Shown piece after piece: positions 47,859 to 58,686 of a DNA stretch of 64,000 nucleotides. Every line of letters starts with the position of its first letter. Position 1 is the stretch's first letter. Both the position numbers and the translations under genes were made by a program. This stretch comes from Pseudopyrenochaeta lycopersici (Eukaryota > Ascomycota > Dothideomycetes > Pleosporales > Pseudopyrenochaetaceae). The DNA lies in contig NHZP01000015.1 in the NCBI GenBank assembly GCA_003313425.1, positions 806,001 through 870,000 on the forward strand, given 5' to 3'. A model generated the notes under the pieces. That model was given only the letters and a program-made list of their open reading frames with translations. It made no database searches and was not told the DNA's origin.

Positions 47859-49622
47859 TTATTGGGTGGGTTTGTGCGCTTCATCTCCTCCGTCGTCATC
47901 GCTGTCTAAGGCGGCATTGTCATTGTAGTTGCCCAAAAACCGCGATTTGCGACCAAAAGGACGAGAAGATTTGGCAATTTTTTTCCTTGTCTTTGGGCCC
48001 GAGTATGCGTCGTCATCTGATTCAATGTCCATGTCATCCGCAATGGCTTCGCCGCGAAGACAAGACGGATGAGCCTTGGAACGAACAGAGCTTTCGTGAG
48101 GAGCCCTTTGAGGAGACAACTTGATACGTTTATTGAGCCGCGGAGAAGATTGCAACCTGTCTTCGACGTCGTCGTCAGAGGTGGTAGTGCGCTTGCGCTT
48201 CTCGCACTTCTGACCACGAGCATCAATGCTCACATCCCTGTTCGAGTCGTCGCCAAAACTGGTGTACATTGGTACTTCCAGTTGATCCAAAATAGTCTGA
48301 TCTTCCTTGAGCAGACGGCCATGTCCGTCTCGTTTTCGGCTAGATGTCTGCTTTGAGTTCTTCAGCTTGGCTGGTGGAGTGAGGCGCGTGACGATTGACG
48401 CATCCTGGTGACCGATGCAAATATACTCAGGGCCCATGGGAGACCCGGAAATTAGAGATACGTGTTTTAAAAGCCGCTGAAAGTCTACTGGATAGTTCCA
48501 GTCCTCGTCTGGGTGGGCCAAAGCGTACTTGACACAGCGAGTCAAGTCTAGTGCATTGTCACCAGACGGCATAACCGCAACGCCCTCAGCCAAGTCCTTG
48601 AAAGGAATTGTAGCCCTCGAATTCTTAGAAGCTGCAGCAGCTCGACGAGACTGATGCATGATAGGAGGACGAAAACCGGTAACACTGACGCTCGAAGGAT
48701 CGAACCCTTTTGGCTTCTCGATGTTCTGGTGCTTGGACACAGACCAGCCCTTGTATCTGGGATCCTTCATCGCGCGCTTTTCCATTTGGCCCTTCATCAT
48801 GCGGTAAACGGTGTTACTCTCAATTTTACCGTGCGGCATCACACGGAAACGGTTGATGAGACTGGCGATAGTGGCCGATGTGGCGCCATTGTGGATTGTA
48901 CGATCTATGACATCCCAAGACTTGAAGGATTGGGGGAGGAAGGCTGCCATCTCAGTGATCAGTATGGCTCCATCAGGGAAATCGAGATTAATTGGCGGTG
49001 CATCTGACAATTTGTCGTAGTTTTCCACCGCGCGACCGGTCTTCTGCTTGCTAGGCAACTGCCCCTGAGCAACTTTCTCAGCGAAAGGCTTTATTTTGGT
49101 AAACTGAATTGTTTCTATGGGCAGGTATTCGTTTTTGGTCGGATTCGACTTCGCAATTGTCTTTCTTGGGACGTTCGGACTACCTGTGACCCTTTGGTGG
49201 TGCTCGACAGTGCCAGGCAATTTGTTCATTGGAACCGCCACAACGCGGAAACCACGTTTCTCAATTTCAGAACGAAGGGGAAACCAGTCCAGGTGCTCAG
49301 TCATATTCTTCTTCTCATTAAAGTTGGCATTATCTTCATCCTGTGGGGTGTTTCCATAGTAGCAATGAGAACCTTTCCCAAGACGGTGCTTGTTATACGC
49401 GTCCATGATCGACCACTCAACACGCAATCGATCTTGCAGTACTTGCATAGGATCGAATTCTGCATAATTACAGTCATCAAACCCCTGGCGTAATTGTGAT
49501 TGAAGCGCGTTGCATAAGTCGGGTGCGCCAGCGTAGCGATGACCGACCTCTAACTGCGCTTTGTCGAGTATATCCTGGACATCGCAGCGTGCGAAGTGGG
49601 CAGATGTAGGCTGGGTGGACAT
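47859..49622 (-). CDS. Unrecognised nuclear-like protein A with the shared two-part module
   Basis: Single-exon gene for 587 residues. No known domain is recognised. Residues about 214-388 carry a module in two halves. The first half runs FPDGAILITEMAAFLPQSF, then DRTIHNGATSATIASLINR. The second runs IPFKDLAEGVAVMPSGDNA, then LDLTRCVKYALAH and FQRLLKHV. Both halves recur in the proteins at 53.2-55.5 and 58.7-60.4 kb. The N-terminal 200 residues look folded and contain a C/W/Y-rich segment. The C-terminal 180 residues are disordered, with basic clusters (CEKRKRT, LNKRIKL, KTRKKIAK) that resemble nuclear localisation signals between acidic runs (SDDDVED, ESDDDAYS). A chromatin- or nucleic-acid-associated role is possible but is inference only. 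It is convergent with the amylase gene. Confidence 0.85.
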   Translation of the reverse strand: MSTQPTSAHFARCDVQDILDKAQLEVGHRYAGAPDLCNALQSQLRQGFDDCNYAEFDPMQVLQDRLRVEWSIMDAYNKHRLGKGSHCYYGNTPQDEDNANFNEKKNMTEHLDWFPLRSEIEKRGFRVVAVPMNKLPGTVEHHQRVTGSPNVPRKTIAKSNPTKNEYLPIETIQFTKIKPFAEKVAQGQLPSKQKTGRAVENYDKLSDAPPINLDFPDGAILITEMAAFLPQSFKSWDVIDRTIHNGATSATIASLINRFRVMPHGKIESNTVYRMMKGQMEKRAMKDPRYKGWSVSKHQNIEKPKGFDPSSVSVTGFRPPIMHQSRRAAAASKNSRATIPFKDLAEGVAVMPSGDNALDLTRCVKYALAHPDEDWNYPVDFQRLLKHVSLISGSPMGPEYICIGHQDASIVTRLTPPAKLKNSKQTSSRKRDGHGRLLKEDQTILDQLEVPMYTSFGDDSNRDVSIDARGQKCEKRKRTTTSDDDVEDRLQSSPRLNKRIKLSPQRAPHESSVRSKAHPSCLRGEAIADDMDIESDDDAYSGPKTRKKIAKSSRPFGRKSRFLGNYNDNAALDSDDDGGDEAHKPTQ

Positions 49623-51066
49623 TGGCGAATGACGTGGTGCTGCTTGTTGCTGGGTCGCGAGTGGTATACAGAAAAAATGGGTACGAAATTGTAGGAAATG
49701 TGCTTAGATGTATTCGTTGCGAGTTGATGTGGAGTTGAATGTAAACAGATTGTTGGTTGAGAGAGAGTGGTTGAAAAGATGATTCCACCATGAGTTGGAC
49801 ATTATTACTACCACTGAATGCATAGTATACAGATGGTGACCCAGTGAAATCACTTGAGAGCGACATTGTAGAAACATTGTTTTTTTTTTTGAGGAGTGAA
49901 TCACTTTGTTTACAAATACCGGGCTTTAAGATATGGAAGGAAGGTTTCCGTGGAAAGCCAGTTTCACAAAGGAACAGTATCTTGGCAGTGTCCTACTTGT
50001 CTTCGAGTGAAAGGAGCGGCAGCTATCAGATATTCGATGGAAACGCTTGTATTACTTGCGTTGGGCTTTAGTACTCTCTATCGAAGGGATCTTTTCAGAA
50101 GAGCAGTGATCTTCTAATTAACATTTTTAAGAGCTCTATGCAGGAAAAGAAACCTACTTGTCCCCTGTAGCACAGCAATTACTTGATTGATACAGAAGAG
50201 AGCGGAGAGCGTCACAAGATTGGGCAGCTGTTGATCAAGTGCGGTATGAGATATCCAAACATTTGCAGACGATGACCGAATCGAGAAAACCCTCTCTATC
50301 TATCTGTCCATCTATGAGCACAAACGAGATAGTAGAAATTTTGACGCGAAATTCTGACGTTAAGCAGGCTTGTGAGTACTCCAACCAGATTAGGAAAAGA
50401 ACGAGCCTTAGCCTAAAATGGACTAGTGCCTCATTCATCATACGACGCACGGCTCACGATTTTCCGAAGATCATCCTCACCCTCCACAGCCCCATCCCAA
50501 CTTACGCGTGGCTATGCTTATACGAAAAGTTACCAGGCACCAAGCGGTTGTCAGACCCAGGTCTAAATGGTTCTACGCACTTTGTGTGAGCAAATCCCGC
50601 GCCGCAAGCAATCAACAGTTTGGTGAACGACGTATGGATTGAATCGACCAGCACCAGTAATCTCAATGCTCGACAATGGCGTCTCTCTTCGTTCTCCATC
50701 CTTCTGTCTGGTAGGTAGTCGTGGGTCAAAGTCAGCAAGATGACGATTTCCCCCTCACACAAGAAACGCCCAGAAAAGCCTAGGTCAAAAATGGCAGGTC
50801 AAGATGCATGTTCCTGGAACAACCGCCTATCCTATCCTATATTCATCCCGACCCATGGACGACATGCACCATGTCGACTTTGCGCACGTTATGTTGCCAA
50901 TATTCGCCGTCATTGCTCGGAACAGCCCACGACGCAATTAAAAGGTTGTCGGTAAGCTTTAGGCCACCAAATTGCGTGGCTGGGAAAGAAGTATAAGAAG
51001 CCCGCTGCCAGAACGTATTAGTTACCGTTTTTTTTTTTTGCCTGCGAGCAAGAAGGCTAAAACATC
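49623..51066. other. Divergent intergenic region (1.4 kb)
   Basis: Upstream regions of protein A and the carboxypeptidase gene. Short T and A runs occur near 49879-49890. A 116-codon open frame at 50239-50589 has no recognisable features and is not called. Confidence 0.4.
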
Positions 51067-52541
51067 ATGAAATTCTCCCTTAATTTTGGTCTACTCTCGC
51101 TCGCTGCTGGTGTGGCTGTCACCGCTACTTCATACGATGGTTATCAGGTCCATCGCATCAGGACTGGTAGGCAGCTTGCCCAAGTCAAAGAAAGGCTTGC
51201 CACAATCTCTCATGAAACATGGGACCAAGCTCGTGGTCATTGGGATATTTTAATCTCGCGCGATCAGGTTGATGCATTCAATGCTCTTGGGCTCAACTCC
51301 CGAACTCTACACACAAATTTAGGCCATTCGATCACGAAGGAGGCTCATGTCAAGAGATCATGGAAGAGACAGGCGAACAACAGCGGAGAGGATCCTTGGT
51401 TCGACAGCTACCATCCATACGACGATGTATGTAACGCTCAGCGTATCTGCTTTTATGAGACGAACGCTGACTTTGGATTGCGACTTAGCATGTCGAATGG
51501 TGGCACGAACTTCAGGAATCTTTTCCAGGGAACTCGAACTGGACGAGCTCTGGGACATCCTATGAGGGGCGGGATATTTTTGGAGTCCACCTCTGGGGTG
51601 CTGACGGTCCCGGAAAGCCTGCGGTGCTTTATCACGGGACCGTCCATGCTAGAGAATGGATTGTTGCGCCTGTATGTACTGACATAAGCGAACTCTTTTA
51701 GATTGACAGTAACGAAAGTGTTAGGTCCTTGAGTATGTTACGCAGCAGCTAGTTCAAGGCTACAAGTCGGGCGACAACCTAACAAAAGCCTTCTTGGACA
51801 AATATGACTTCTATATTTTCCCTTTTGTGAACCCTGACGGTGAGTATTGTAATCTCATATGAGAAAACTGTGCTTACAAATTCAGGCTTCGTTCACAGCC
51901 AAACAACCGACCGTCTCTGGCGTAAGAATCGTCAGCCTCCCCCTGCCAACGCTCCTAATCAGACCTGCTTTGGCCGTGATATCAATCGCAACTGGGAGAC
52001 GAACTGGGACGCCACCCCGCGCGGAGCGTCCCCAAATCCATGCTCTCAAACTTATCGTGGCGAAAAGCCACGCGATGCACCCGAGAACGCTGGTCTGGAC
52101 GACTTCGCCCGCAAGGTCCGTGACGCCCATGGTATCAAGCTTTTCATCGATTGGCACAGTTACAGTCAGCTCATTCTCTCCCCATTCGGCCACAAGGAAA
52201 CCCTTTATGCGCCTGAACTTGGCAAATGGACAAAGGCGGCCGCACTGGTCAGTGAAGAAATTCGTGCGCAGTCGGATAACGCTACAACGTTTACTTTCGG
52301 GCCCAGTGGAGCAGTTCTTTACCCTACTACCGGCGCATCTGTAGATCACTTGTACTCGATCGGGCGTGCGAAATTTGGGTACACCATTGAGCTGCCTGAC
52401 TACGGCGATTTTGGTTTTGTATTGCCGCCGGAGAGGATAAGGCCTGCGGCTGAGGAACAGTGGGTTGGCCAAAAGGTTTTGCTGAGTTTATTGGATGAGG
52501 AGTTTTTTGATGGCGAGGGCCCAGCGATCTTCACGATCTAA
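51067..52541 (+). CDS. Secreted M14 zinc metallocarboxypeptidase
   Basis: Four exons: 51067-51426, 51489-51671, 51725-51839 and 51886-52541, giving 437 residues. A signal peptide (MKFSLNFGLLSLAAGVAVTA) and a propeptide of about 90 residues precede the catalytic domain, as in fungal carboxypeptidase A-type zymogens. Zinc ligands are His173 and Glu176 in HAREW, rebuilt near a splice site, and His310 in DWHSYSQ. The catalytic glutamate is Glu388 in YTIELPDYG. Arg in DINRNWETNWD would bind the substrate carboxylate. All catalytic residues are present, unlike the inactive ECM14 branch of this family. The protein should remove C-terminal residues from extracellular peptides. The intron positions and sizes (46-62 nt) are ordinary. 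Confidence 0.94.
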
Positions 52542-53152
52542 AAAGCTACGTGAGAGCACGTATATCAAGCAACCTCTGACTCGCTAAGCACGTTGACATC
52601 GACCATGTTTATGGATAATGATAATGCGTAAACAATTATATGGCCAATCCTTCACAATTGGTTCAATCTTCCCTGTTCGTTTTCATCGTCAGTCGTTTGT
52701 TTCCATCGAAAAACAGCGGGAACTTAGCTGCATTGATCATTGCAATAGTGCGGTTTTTCTTCTATTGCCACCTGAATCTTCTAGATGCTGATCGATCGTG
52801 CTCATAACGGCGCATATGTCAAGCACTCATCGCTTCAATATCAGGCACGCACTGCGCTCGTTGCATGCATCCAAGAAATAGCTACCATATTGAATGTTAA
52901 CATCAATGACGACAAACTGGGTTCTATATCAAAGTGAAATAGTAAAAGCGGAAAAGAAAGGTACAAAGTGAGGTTTGCAGAATCCGTAGTACCTCGTTTG
53001 GGCCCCTCGCTCACCATCACTATCACCAACAACGTTCAAAACCCGACAAAAGTACACAACTGGCTTTGCCGGGTCTCTGCTGCGCCTCTCATCCGCAACA
53101 CCCCTCATTACATCAAACAATAGAATTTAACAGCAGAAACCAACTAAGAATA
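52542..53152. other. Intergenic region carboxypeptidase to protein B
   Basis: A 611-nt tandem intergenic region. No gene or repeat seen. Confidence 0.4.
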
Positions 53153-55456
53153 ATGGGCAGGGCATACCGGACCCCATCTCCGACAAGGGAGGCTTATTTT
53201 AGCTCCAGTAAGCTGAGCCAATGTCAGTGTATCAATTCAACAGACTGACGAGGGCACGAAGGCAATGAAAACATTCCAAAGAGTGCGCCGGTACTAGGCT
53301 CAGACAGCAGCGTCTCGCTTTCCAATTCTCACCAACGAGCTATGACGCCCCTAGAAAAGCGTACAATGAATCATTGGCATGGCCTTCCATCACCACAGAC
53401 GCCAAATAGCGAGGAATTTGGCCCTGATGTGGTTCCCCTCGGATTGAATGATGGTACGACTCATAAGGTCCAGGTTACGGCTTCACCGAGCACTGCCAGC
53501 GAGATTCGAGACACGCGTCTGCTTCATGAGCAGACAGACGTTCATATCGAAGATATTTACCAGAAGGCTCAAGAACCTTACGTTCACCATGAGCAAGACG
53601 CCAAATTGCTCCTCTCTGATCAGAGTGATGAAGTCAAGGACAATGGCGCCTCTCTCATTCAACAAAACACTCAAAATGAAACTGAACCGCCGGAATACGC
53701 TAAAAAAGGTGATATAGACCTTTTAAATAATTTTGAAGCATCTCCCACTCCATCAACTTTGCGTCGTAGCATGAGGATCAAGAGGGCAGACAAAGTCAGA
53801 GGTAAGCGGGATGTTGCTTCTGTGCTTGACATGTAAACTAAGATAACTTTAGGTGCTCCACAGGAGGAGACTATACATATCAGAAGCATTCCAAAAGCAG
53901 CTCCTGTATTGTCTATTCACCCTGTAGCGTCCGAACAAGACATTGTAGCATTCAATTTCAAAGACGAAACAATTCCCTTCGAAGGTCTGCCAGCTCTCCA
54001 ATCGCTAGACTGGCAATTACAGTACCCCCCAGGCGGTAGCACACATCCTTCTTACCCATACCCAAACCTCGATCCTCGTTTGATCTTCCATCATTCTTTA
54101 GTTCCTGTTGTTCATGGATTGCCTGACCCCTCTAAAGTACCCAAGTTGGTGCTTCCTATGGGTTGGCAGCATGTCTCATGGTGCGGCCTACTACCTTTAG
54201 TATTTGATCCGTATCGCCAAGCGTTCAAGATCACACCCATCGGTCCGATGCCGTTGACTTGTGAAGAGGTTCACCAAATGGGCTTATACAAGTATGTGCC
54301 TGGTGGGGAACTGCACCCTGAGAGCGGATTGTTACCACAAATGTTGGTATTTAGTGACGGAAGTGATGGAGAAGTCTACAATTGGGAAGGGGTTGACTGG
54401 GTACTGCCATGGGCTGAGAATAGTAGCCGTGGTACTGTACCACCCCTCTCAGCAGATGCAGTTTTAGGTGTCAAAAGGGCCAAGTCAGCTGAACATCAGC
54501 AGGGGGCCACTTTTTCTCTATCGTCTTCCGCACTTAGATGGGACTGTCCAGACAACATCTTTGACCTCGAAGATGGATGGCGCTGGCTCGCTGAAAACGA
54601 GCAGCGGGCTAGCACCGAATTCGAGCCTACAACCGGGAAAACTTGGCGAGGAACCGGGATCCGCCGCACAACTCGAAGAACTAAACAGCCAGTGGCTTGT
54701 CTAATGGCCATCGCTCTTTTGGATACCTTAGAAGGTCGCGATAACTACCTGGTCAACCAAAATGGCAGGGAATTTTGCCCTTTCAAGAGTGTCGCAACGC
54801 CCATGCACGTCAACGTCACACTGCTCAAGGACGTTGAGATTACCTTATTTGAGCTCTTGTGCTACTTTCCAAGTCACTATCAATGGCGAAAGGGAGCTGA
54901 TCGTCTTGTTCGCTCTGGGCTAAGTGCATCTGATATCGCGAACTTGATCAATATGGTACGATGTTTAGATGGCGATGCAACGCGTATGAAAGGAAGCATT
55001 CATGATCAGCTTTGGTATGAGTATGAATCCCCCGGAAGCCGCAAGAAAGTCCGTATCGTTCGCAACGAGCAAGAGATAACTACAAGCTACACGACTGAGA
55101 ATTGGACGCACGCTGTCAGGGAGATGACAGACTACCCTCTTTTTGGACTCTCCCACGGCCTTTTAACCCTCCCCACTGGCATCGATGCTGGGCCACTCAC
55201 AGCTTTGATTAGGTGGTGCCGCGAAAATGGAAGGTATATGGTGATGTTAAGCCACGTTCCTGAGCTCTTAAAGGAAGCGAACATTCAGCCGCTGATTGAG
55301 GCCAGTGAGCTTGGCTGTCCGGATAGAGAAGTTTCTGGTCGCTATAAGGAGGCACTTAAAAAGGATCGAATGAGAGTACTTAAGAGTGCTGGGGAGACGA
55401 AGAGGGCAGCCAAGGATGATGCGGAGAGATATCAAAAGCGAAAGAAGACAGAGTGA
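53153..55456 (+). CDS. Unrecognised protein B with the shared two-part module
   Basis: The main body is certain in two exons: coding up to 53801, then 53853-55456, joined by a 51-nt intron (GTAAGC donor). From the internal ATG at 53342 this gives 687 residues. A short first exon 53153-53207 with a good GTAAGC donor would extend it; the acceptor is either at 53252 or 53261, both weak, so the N-terminus is uncertain. The first 170 residues are disordered with a basic RRSMRIKRADK patch. A central Trp/Pro-rich folded region (MGWQHVSWCGLLPLVFDPY; EGVDWVLPWAENSS) is unrecognised. The module covers 54833-55279: ITLFELLCYFPSHY, DRLVRSGLSASDIANLINM, then LFGLSHGLLTLPTGIDAGPL and LTALIRWCREN. The tail ends in a basic RYQKRKKTE. 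It is the most diverged of the three members. Confidence 0.82.
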
Positions 55457-55882
55457 GAATGCGTAAACACTTGGAACGTTTCAAGGAGTGGCAAAGTTCG
55501 GGATCGGTGGGCGGCAAGAGGTTTTTGGACACAATTTCTTGAGGTGCAGATTCCTGAGCTGGTTTTGAGCAGGACGGATACTTTGGTATTAGAAAATTTG
55601 AAGTATAGTAATCTATCAGCAGAACCAAAGAATGGAGCCTTTTTTAACTCGCATTCTGTTTGTATTTCATTGCAATTTTCAACTTTTGATACGTGGAAAT
55701 CTGCATGCATCGCCAGGTATGCTCAGATTGATGGCAATAGTTCGTAACAAAAGGTATATATGGTAAGCAATGCTGTGTTTACTTCTTTATCCGCCCGCAA
55801 AGTGGCCTATTAGAAGTTCATGCTGTAGATGTTCTTTGTCCGTTGTGTATATATATTTTCCTGCCCAACATTGAAGGACACT
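55457..55882. other. Convergent intergenic region
   Basis: A 426-nt region between protein B and the minus-strand secreted protein. Nothing else seen. Confidence 0.4.
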
Positions 55883-56450
55883 TTATAGAACTCCCAGTCC
55901 GCACTGAGAACATTAGTAGATCTCCGAGCACAACCAGACGAAAGAAGACTCACAGCAGGTGCAGGTGATGCGCATGCACCGTTGGATCCAATGTAACAAC
56001 CCATCGCAGCTGCATGCTTCATCAAGCATTTCTAAGATGTTTCATTAGCGCATGCTATTTCTTGTCGTGGCAACTATGTCAATCGTAATGTTTGCGATCT
56101 TGGAAAATAAGGAATAAATCGTCTTATGAGATAGACTTGTCTTTCATTCGCCAGTGTCTTACTCATTCCTGGATTCTAGTAGTCTTCTCCGTACCAAACA
56201 TAATTTCAGTGTACATGATACGGTACTTCTCACTCACTTCCTGTGCGCTGAGTATGTTCATTGGAATAATCGGTTGTGCGCAATTGCAATCTGTTTTGAA
56301 GATCGGAGTGGGCTCGTAATGGATGTTGTGTTGTGTTCGATTGCCCTTTGTCGAGCTAGACGTGGGGACGAGACTGGCTTGTGGTTCGGCGAATGCGAAG
56401 GGTGACGCGGACACCGCGACGGCGAGCAGAGTGATGAGGAAGAAGCGCAT
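55883..56450 (-). CDS. Small secreted cysteine-rich protein
   Basis: Three exons: 56238-56450, 55954-56031 and 55883-55903, giving 103 residues; all junctions are in frame, with GTGAGT donors and TTAG/TCAG acceptors. The N-terminus MRFFLITLLAVAVSASPFAFA is a clear signal peptide. The mature chain of about 80 residues has six cysteines, all in the C-terminal half (DCNCAQ, EKC, MGC, GAC, PACGL), enough for three disulfides. The first intron is 206 nt, long for this genome, and the last exon adds only six residues. No family is recognised, and the pattern does not match hydrophobins or the eight-cysteine CFEM domain. Small secreted cysteine-rich proteins of fungi are often apoplastic or host-interacting, but that is not shown here. 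The terminal exon is the least certain part. Confidence 0.68.
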
Positions 56451-57295
56451 TTTTAGAATATGAATATGGAAGGAGAAGCTGCGATAGGCCTGAGCTGTCT
56501 TCGTATCGTGATTTAAGGTGCTGAACGCGAACGACCTGAATCAATAGTTATTTTCAGGGAGGCTTCCAGCTTTTGTATAAGCCGCATCGCGCAACGGGAG
56601 CGCCACGCGGCGGAAGCCCTCTTGGGCTGACAGCGTGCAGCCAAGAACGCAGCTCAATATGTATTCATGAAGTTCTATCTGGCTGTGCATTGGCATTGGC
56701 GAATGAGGAGGGCCCGGCTAAACGATGGGGCCAAATTAGTATCTCACGTCAAGACATTATGTTCCGATTGGAGCAGGCGGGAGTTAGCGAGCAAGATCTG
56801 GGGAGACAGGGAAAAGAAGCCGATATCATATAGATTTGTTGAGAATAGCATACACACTGCCGATTGCTGACCTTTTATATATGCGAGTTACTTGCCTCGT
56901 AAGATCATTCCCCACGTCCCCATCACGGTTATTCTCATCCTCCTTTGCGAGCTGTTGCTATCGGCGATGACTTCACTGCTATTGCCTGAAAAGATTGAAC
57001 TTCTTTCATTCCCCTTTGAGCACTTGTAAATATCATAGAGGGGTTGATTTATTCTTTGATGATAATCGCAGCTTATGTAGCCATATCCCCGAGCTCGGCT
57101 GGCAGGTAGACCTTGTGTGGCGACGTGACCGAGATAACAAGTCTTGCACCATGCATACTTGATGATTCTGTTGTCGCCGTAGTAATGGCTCTCAGATTCA
57201 AATTCTCGTTGCTCAGTGCAAATATTGGGAGTCGATGGCAAATATACGGGAAACCAGACAAATTATTTTGAGTCATTTTACATGCCTCGCTGTCT
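56451..57295. other. Intergenic region upstream of the ferric reductase relic
   Basis: An 845-nt region. Short open frames (e.g. 56573-56833) have no family features and are not called. No repeat seen. Confidence 0.4.
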
Positions 57296-57945
57296 ATGAT
57301 TCAGACAATGCCTCATGAGGTCCACAAACATGGTAAAGCATCAAGAAGCCTCACTTCTCAAATTAAAGCGCTGAAAGGTGTGAACAGGTCGAGTGATGCG
57401 CCAGTAAAGACCAGCGGTGGACGCATACTTGACAACGTCGCTTACAATAATAGTCTTGCGCTATTTTCGTTGTCGATTGGTCTTATCATCCTCGCTGTAC
57501 TATTCATTATTACCTGCTGGTACCACTTGATACGGCGATGCCCTTTCCCAGAAAGCCATGTGTACTAGGTTTACGCCGGTCTGGGTCTTCGATCGCGTGA
57601 TCAGTGTTTTGCGTGTATCCAAGAATGCGATACATATTGCAAAGGTGACTGAAGTTGACCCAAATCACGTCCATGTGAATATTCCTGGGATTTGGTTTAG
57701 CGGTCAGCCTGGCTACAAGATTATGTGCACTTTGAGCCACTCAAGCAGTGGGAGAACCACTCCTTCTCTGTCAACTGGGCTGCTCTTCTTGCCTCCTGCT
57801 AGTGGGCGTCCCGCGCCATTGCAAACATCCCATTCAGTCGCTCGTCAGAGAACCCAACCGCTGCAAAGCCGGAGGCCAAAGTCAAAGAAGCAGAGATTTA
57901 TTTCATCGGCAATACTACGATCAAATCAGAAATCATACTTAAGTA
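57296..57945 (+). pseudogene. Degenerate ferric-chelate reductase (FRE-type) fragment
   Basis: Pieces of a ferric reductase/NADPH oxidase-like protein lie in successive frames. The first piece (57296-57568) has one strong membrane span (SLALFSLSIGLIILAVLFII) followed by WYHLIRRC, as near the N-terminus of fungal FRE proteins. The second (from 57576) reads FTPVWVFDRVISVLRVSK, then VNIPGIWFSGQPGYKI, the start of the FAD-binding domain. The third, shifted by one base at about 57720, reads HFEPLKQWENHSFSV, the HPFS-type flavin motif with Pro replaced by Ser. A TAG follows within a few codons of it. The heme-binding membrane core between pieces one and two is missing. At least one stop, two frame changes and an internal deletion argue that this is a dead copy. 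The FRE assignment of piece one is weaker than of the others. Confidence 0.65.
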
Positions 57946-58686
57946 TACATCCGCAAGTCGACTGGAATGACGCAATGCCTCCACAGGCACATGAATTTCC
58001 TCGCCCCCCTCGATGGTTCCTACCCAAATAACTCAACCGATGCTGCGCTCCACTCTATACTGATCGCCTCCTCCTCCTCATCATCATCAACGGTTTTGAT
58101 AACCACGTGGGTATAGTTTTACACTAAAGCACTTCATCTAGTCAAATCTCATCACGAAAACCAAGAGCATGCTATATTATGCAACGATAACGAACTCCCT
58201 AGAACTTCTCTTGATAAGCCTATGCACACGCATAGACCGCAAAACTGTAGAGTCATACTTTTTAGGCCCAAAACTTTGATCAAAAGAAGATTTCACAATG
58301 CCCAAGGATATGTTTTCCTTTAGTTCCGGTGAAAATTGATGTGCGCCTAGAGTGCATCAATTCACTCCGGAAACGAACGTTGTATTTTTACCTCTAATTC
58401 ATTTACAATGACACTTTGCAAGTCACTGTCCTATGCTTCACTCGTTTAGCTAATGCGCTCTTTGTTATAAATATATTCTTCCCACTGCCTCCAGGTCTCC
58501 CGCATCACTCCCAAATACAACTCTATTAGCATCAATAAGGATTACCGTTCCACCTACGCAAAAGCGGCGAGCCTCGTGAAGCATTTCAACTCTCAGTATA
58601 TACCTAGCGGATCGTACTCGTGTGGTAGCAGTACCCGAGTCGAGAATAGGCTGGACAACTCCACTTCGGTCCGCCCGTCCATCTCA
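57946..58686. other. Upstream region of protein C
   Basis: A 741-nt AT-rich region with a TATAAATA element at 58466-58473, about 210 nt before the chosen ATG of protein C. The protein C frame is open from 58576 but has no ATG before 58687. No other feature. Confidence 0.45.

Noticed and set aside
56573..56833. 86-codon ORF upstream of the ferric reductase relic
   Set aside because: No family feature and no relation to the shared module of proteins A, B and C.
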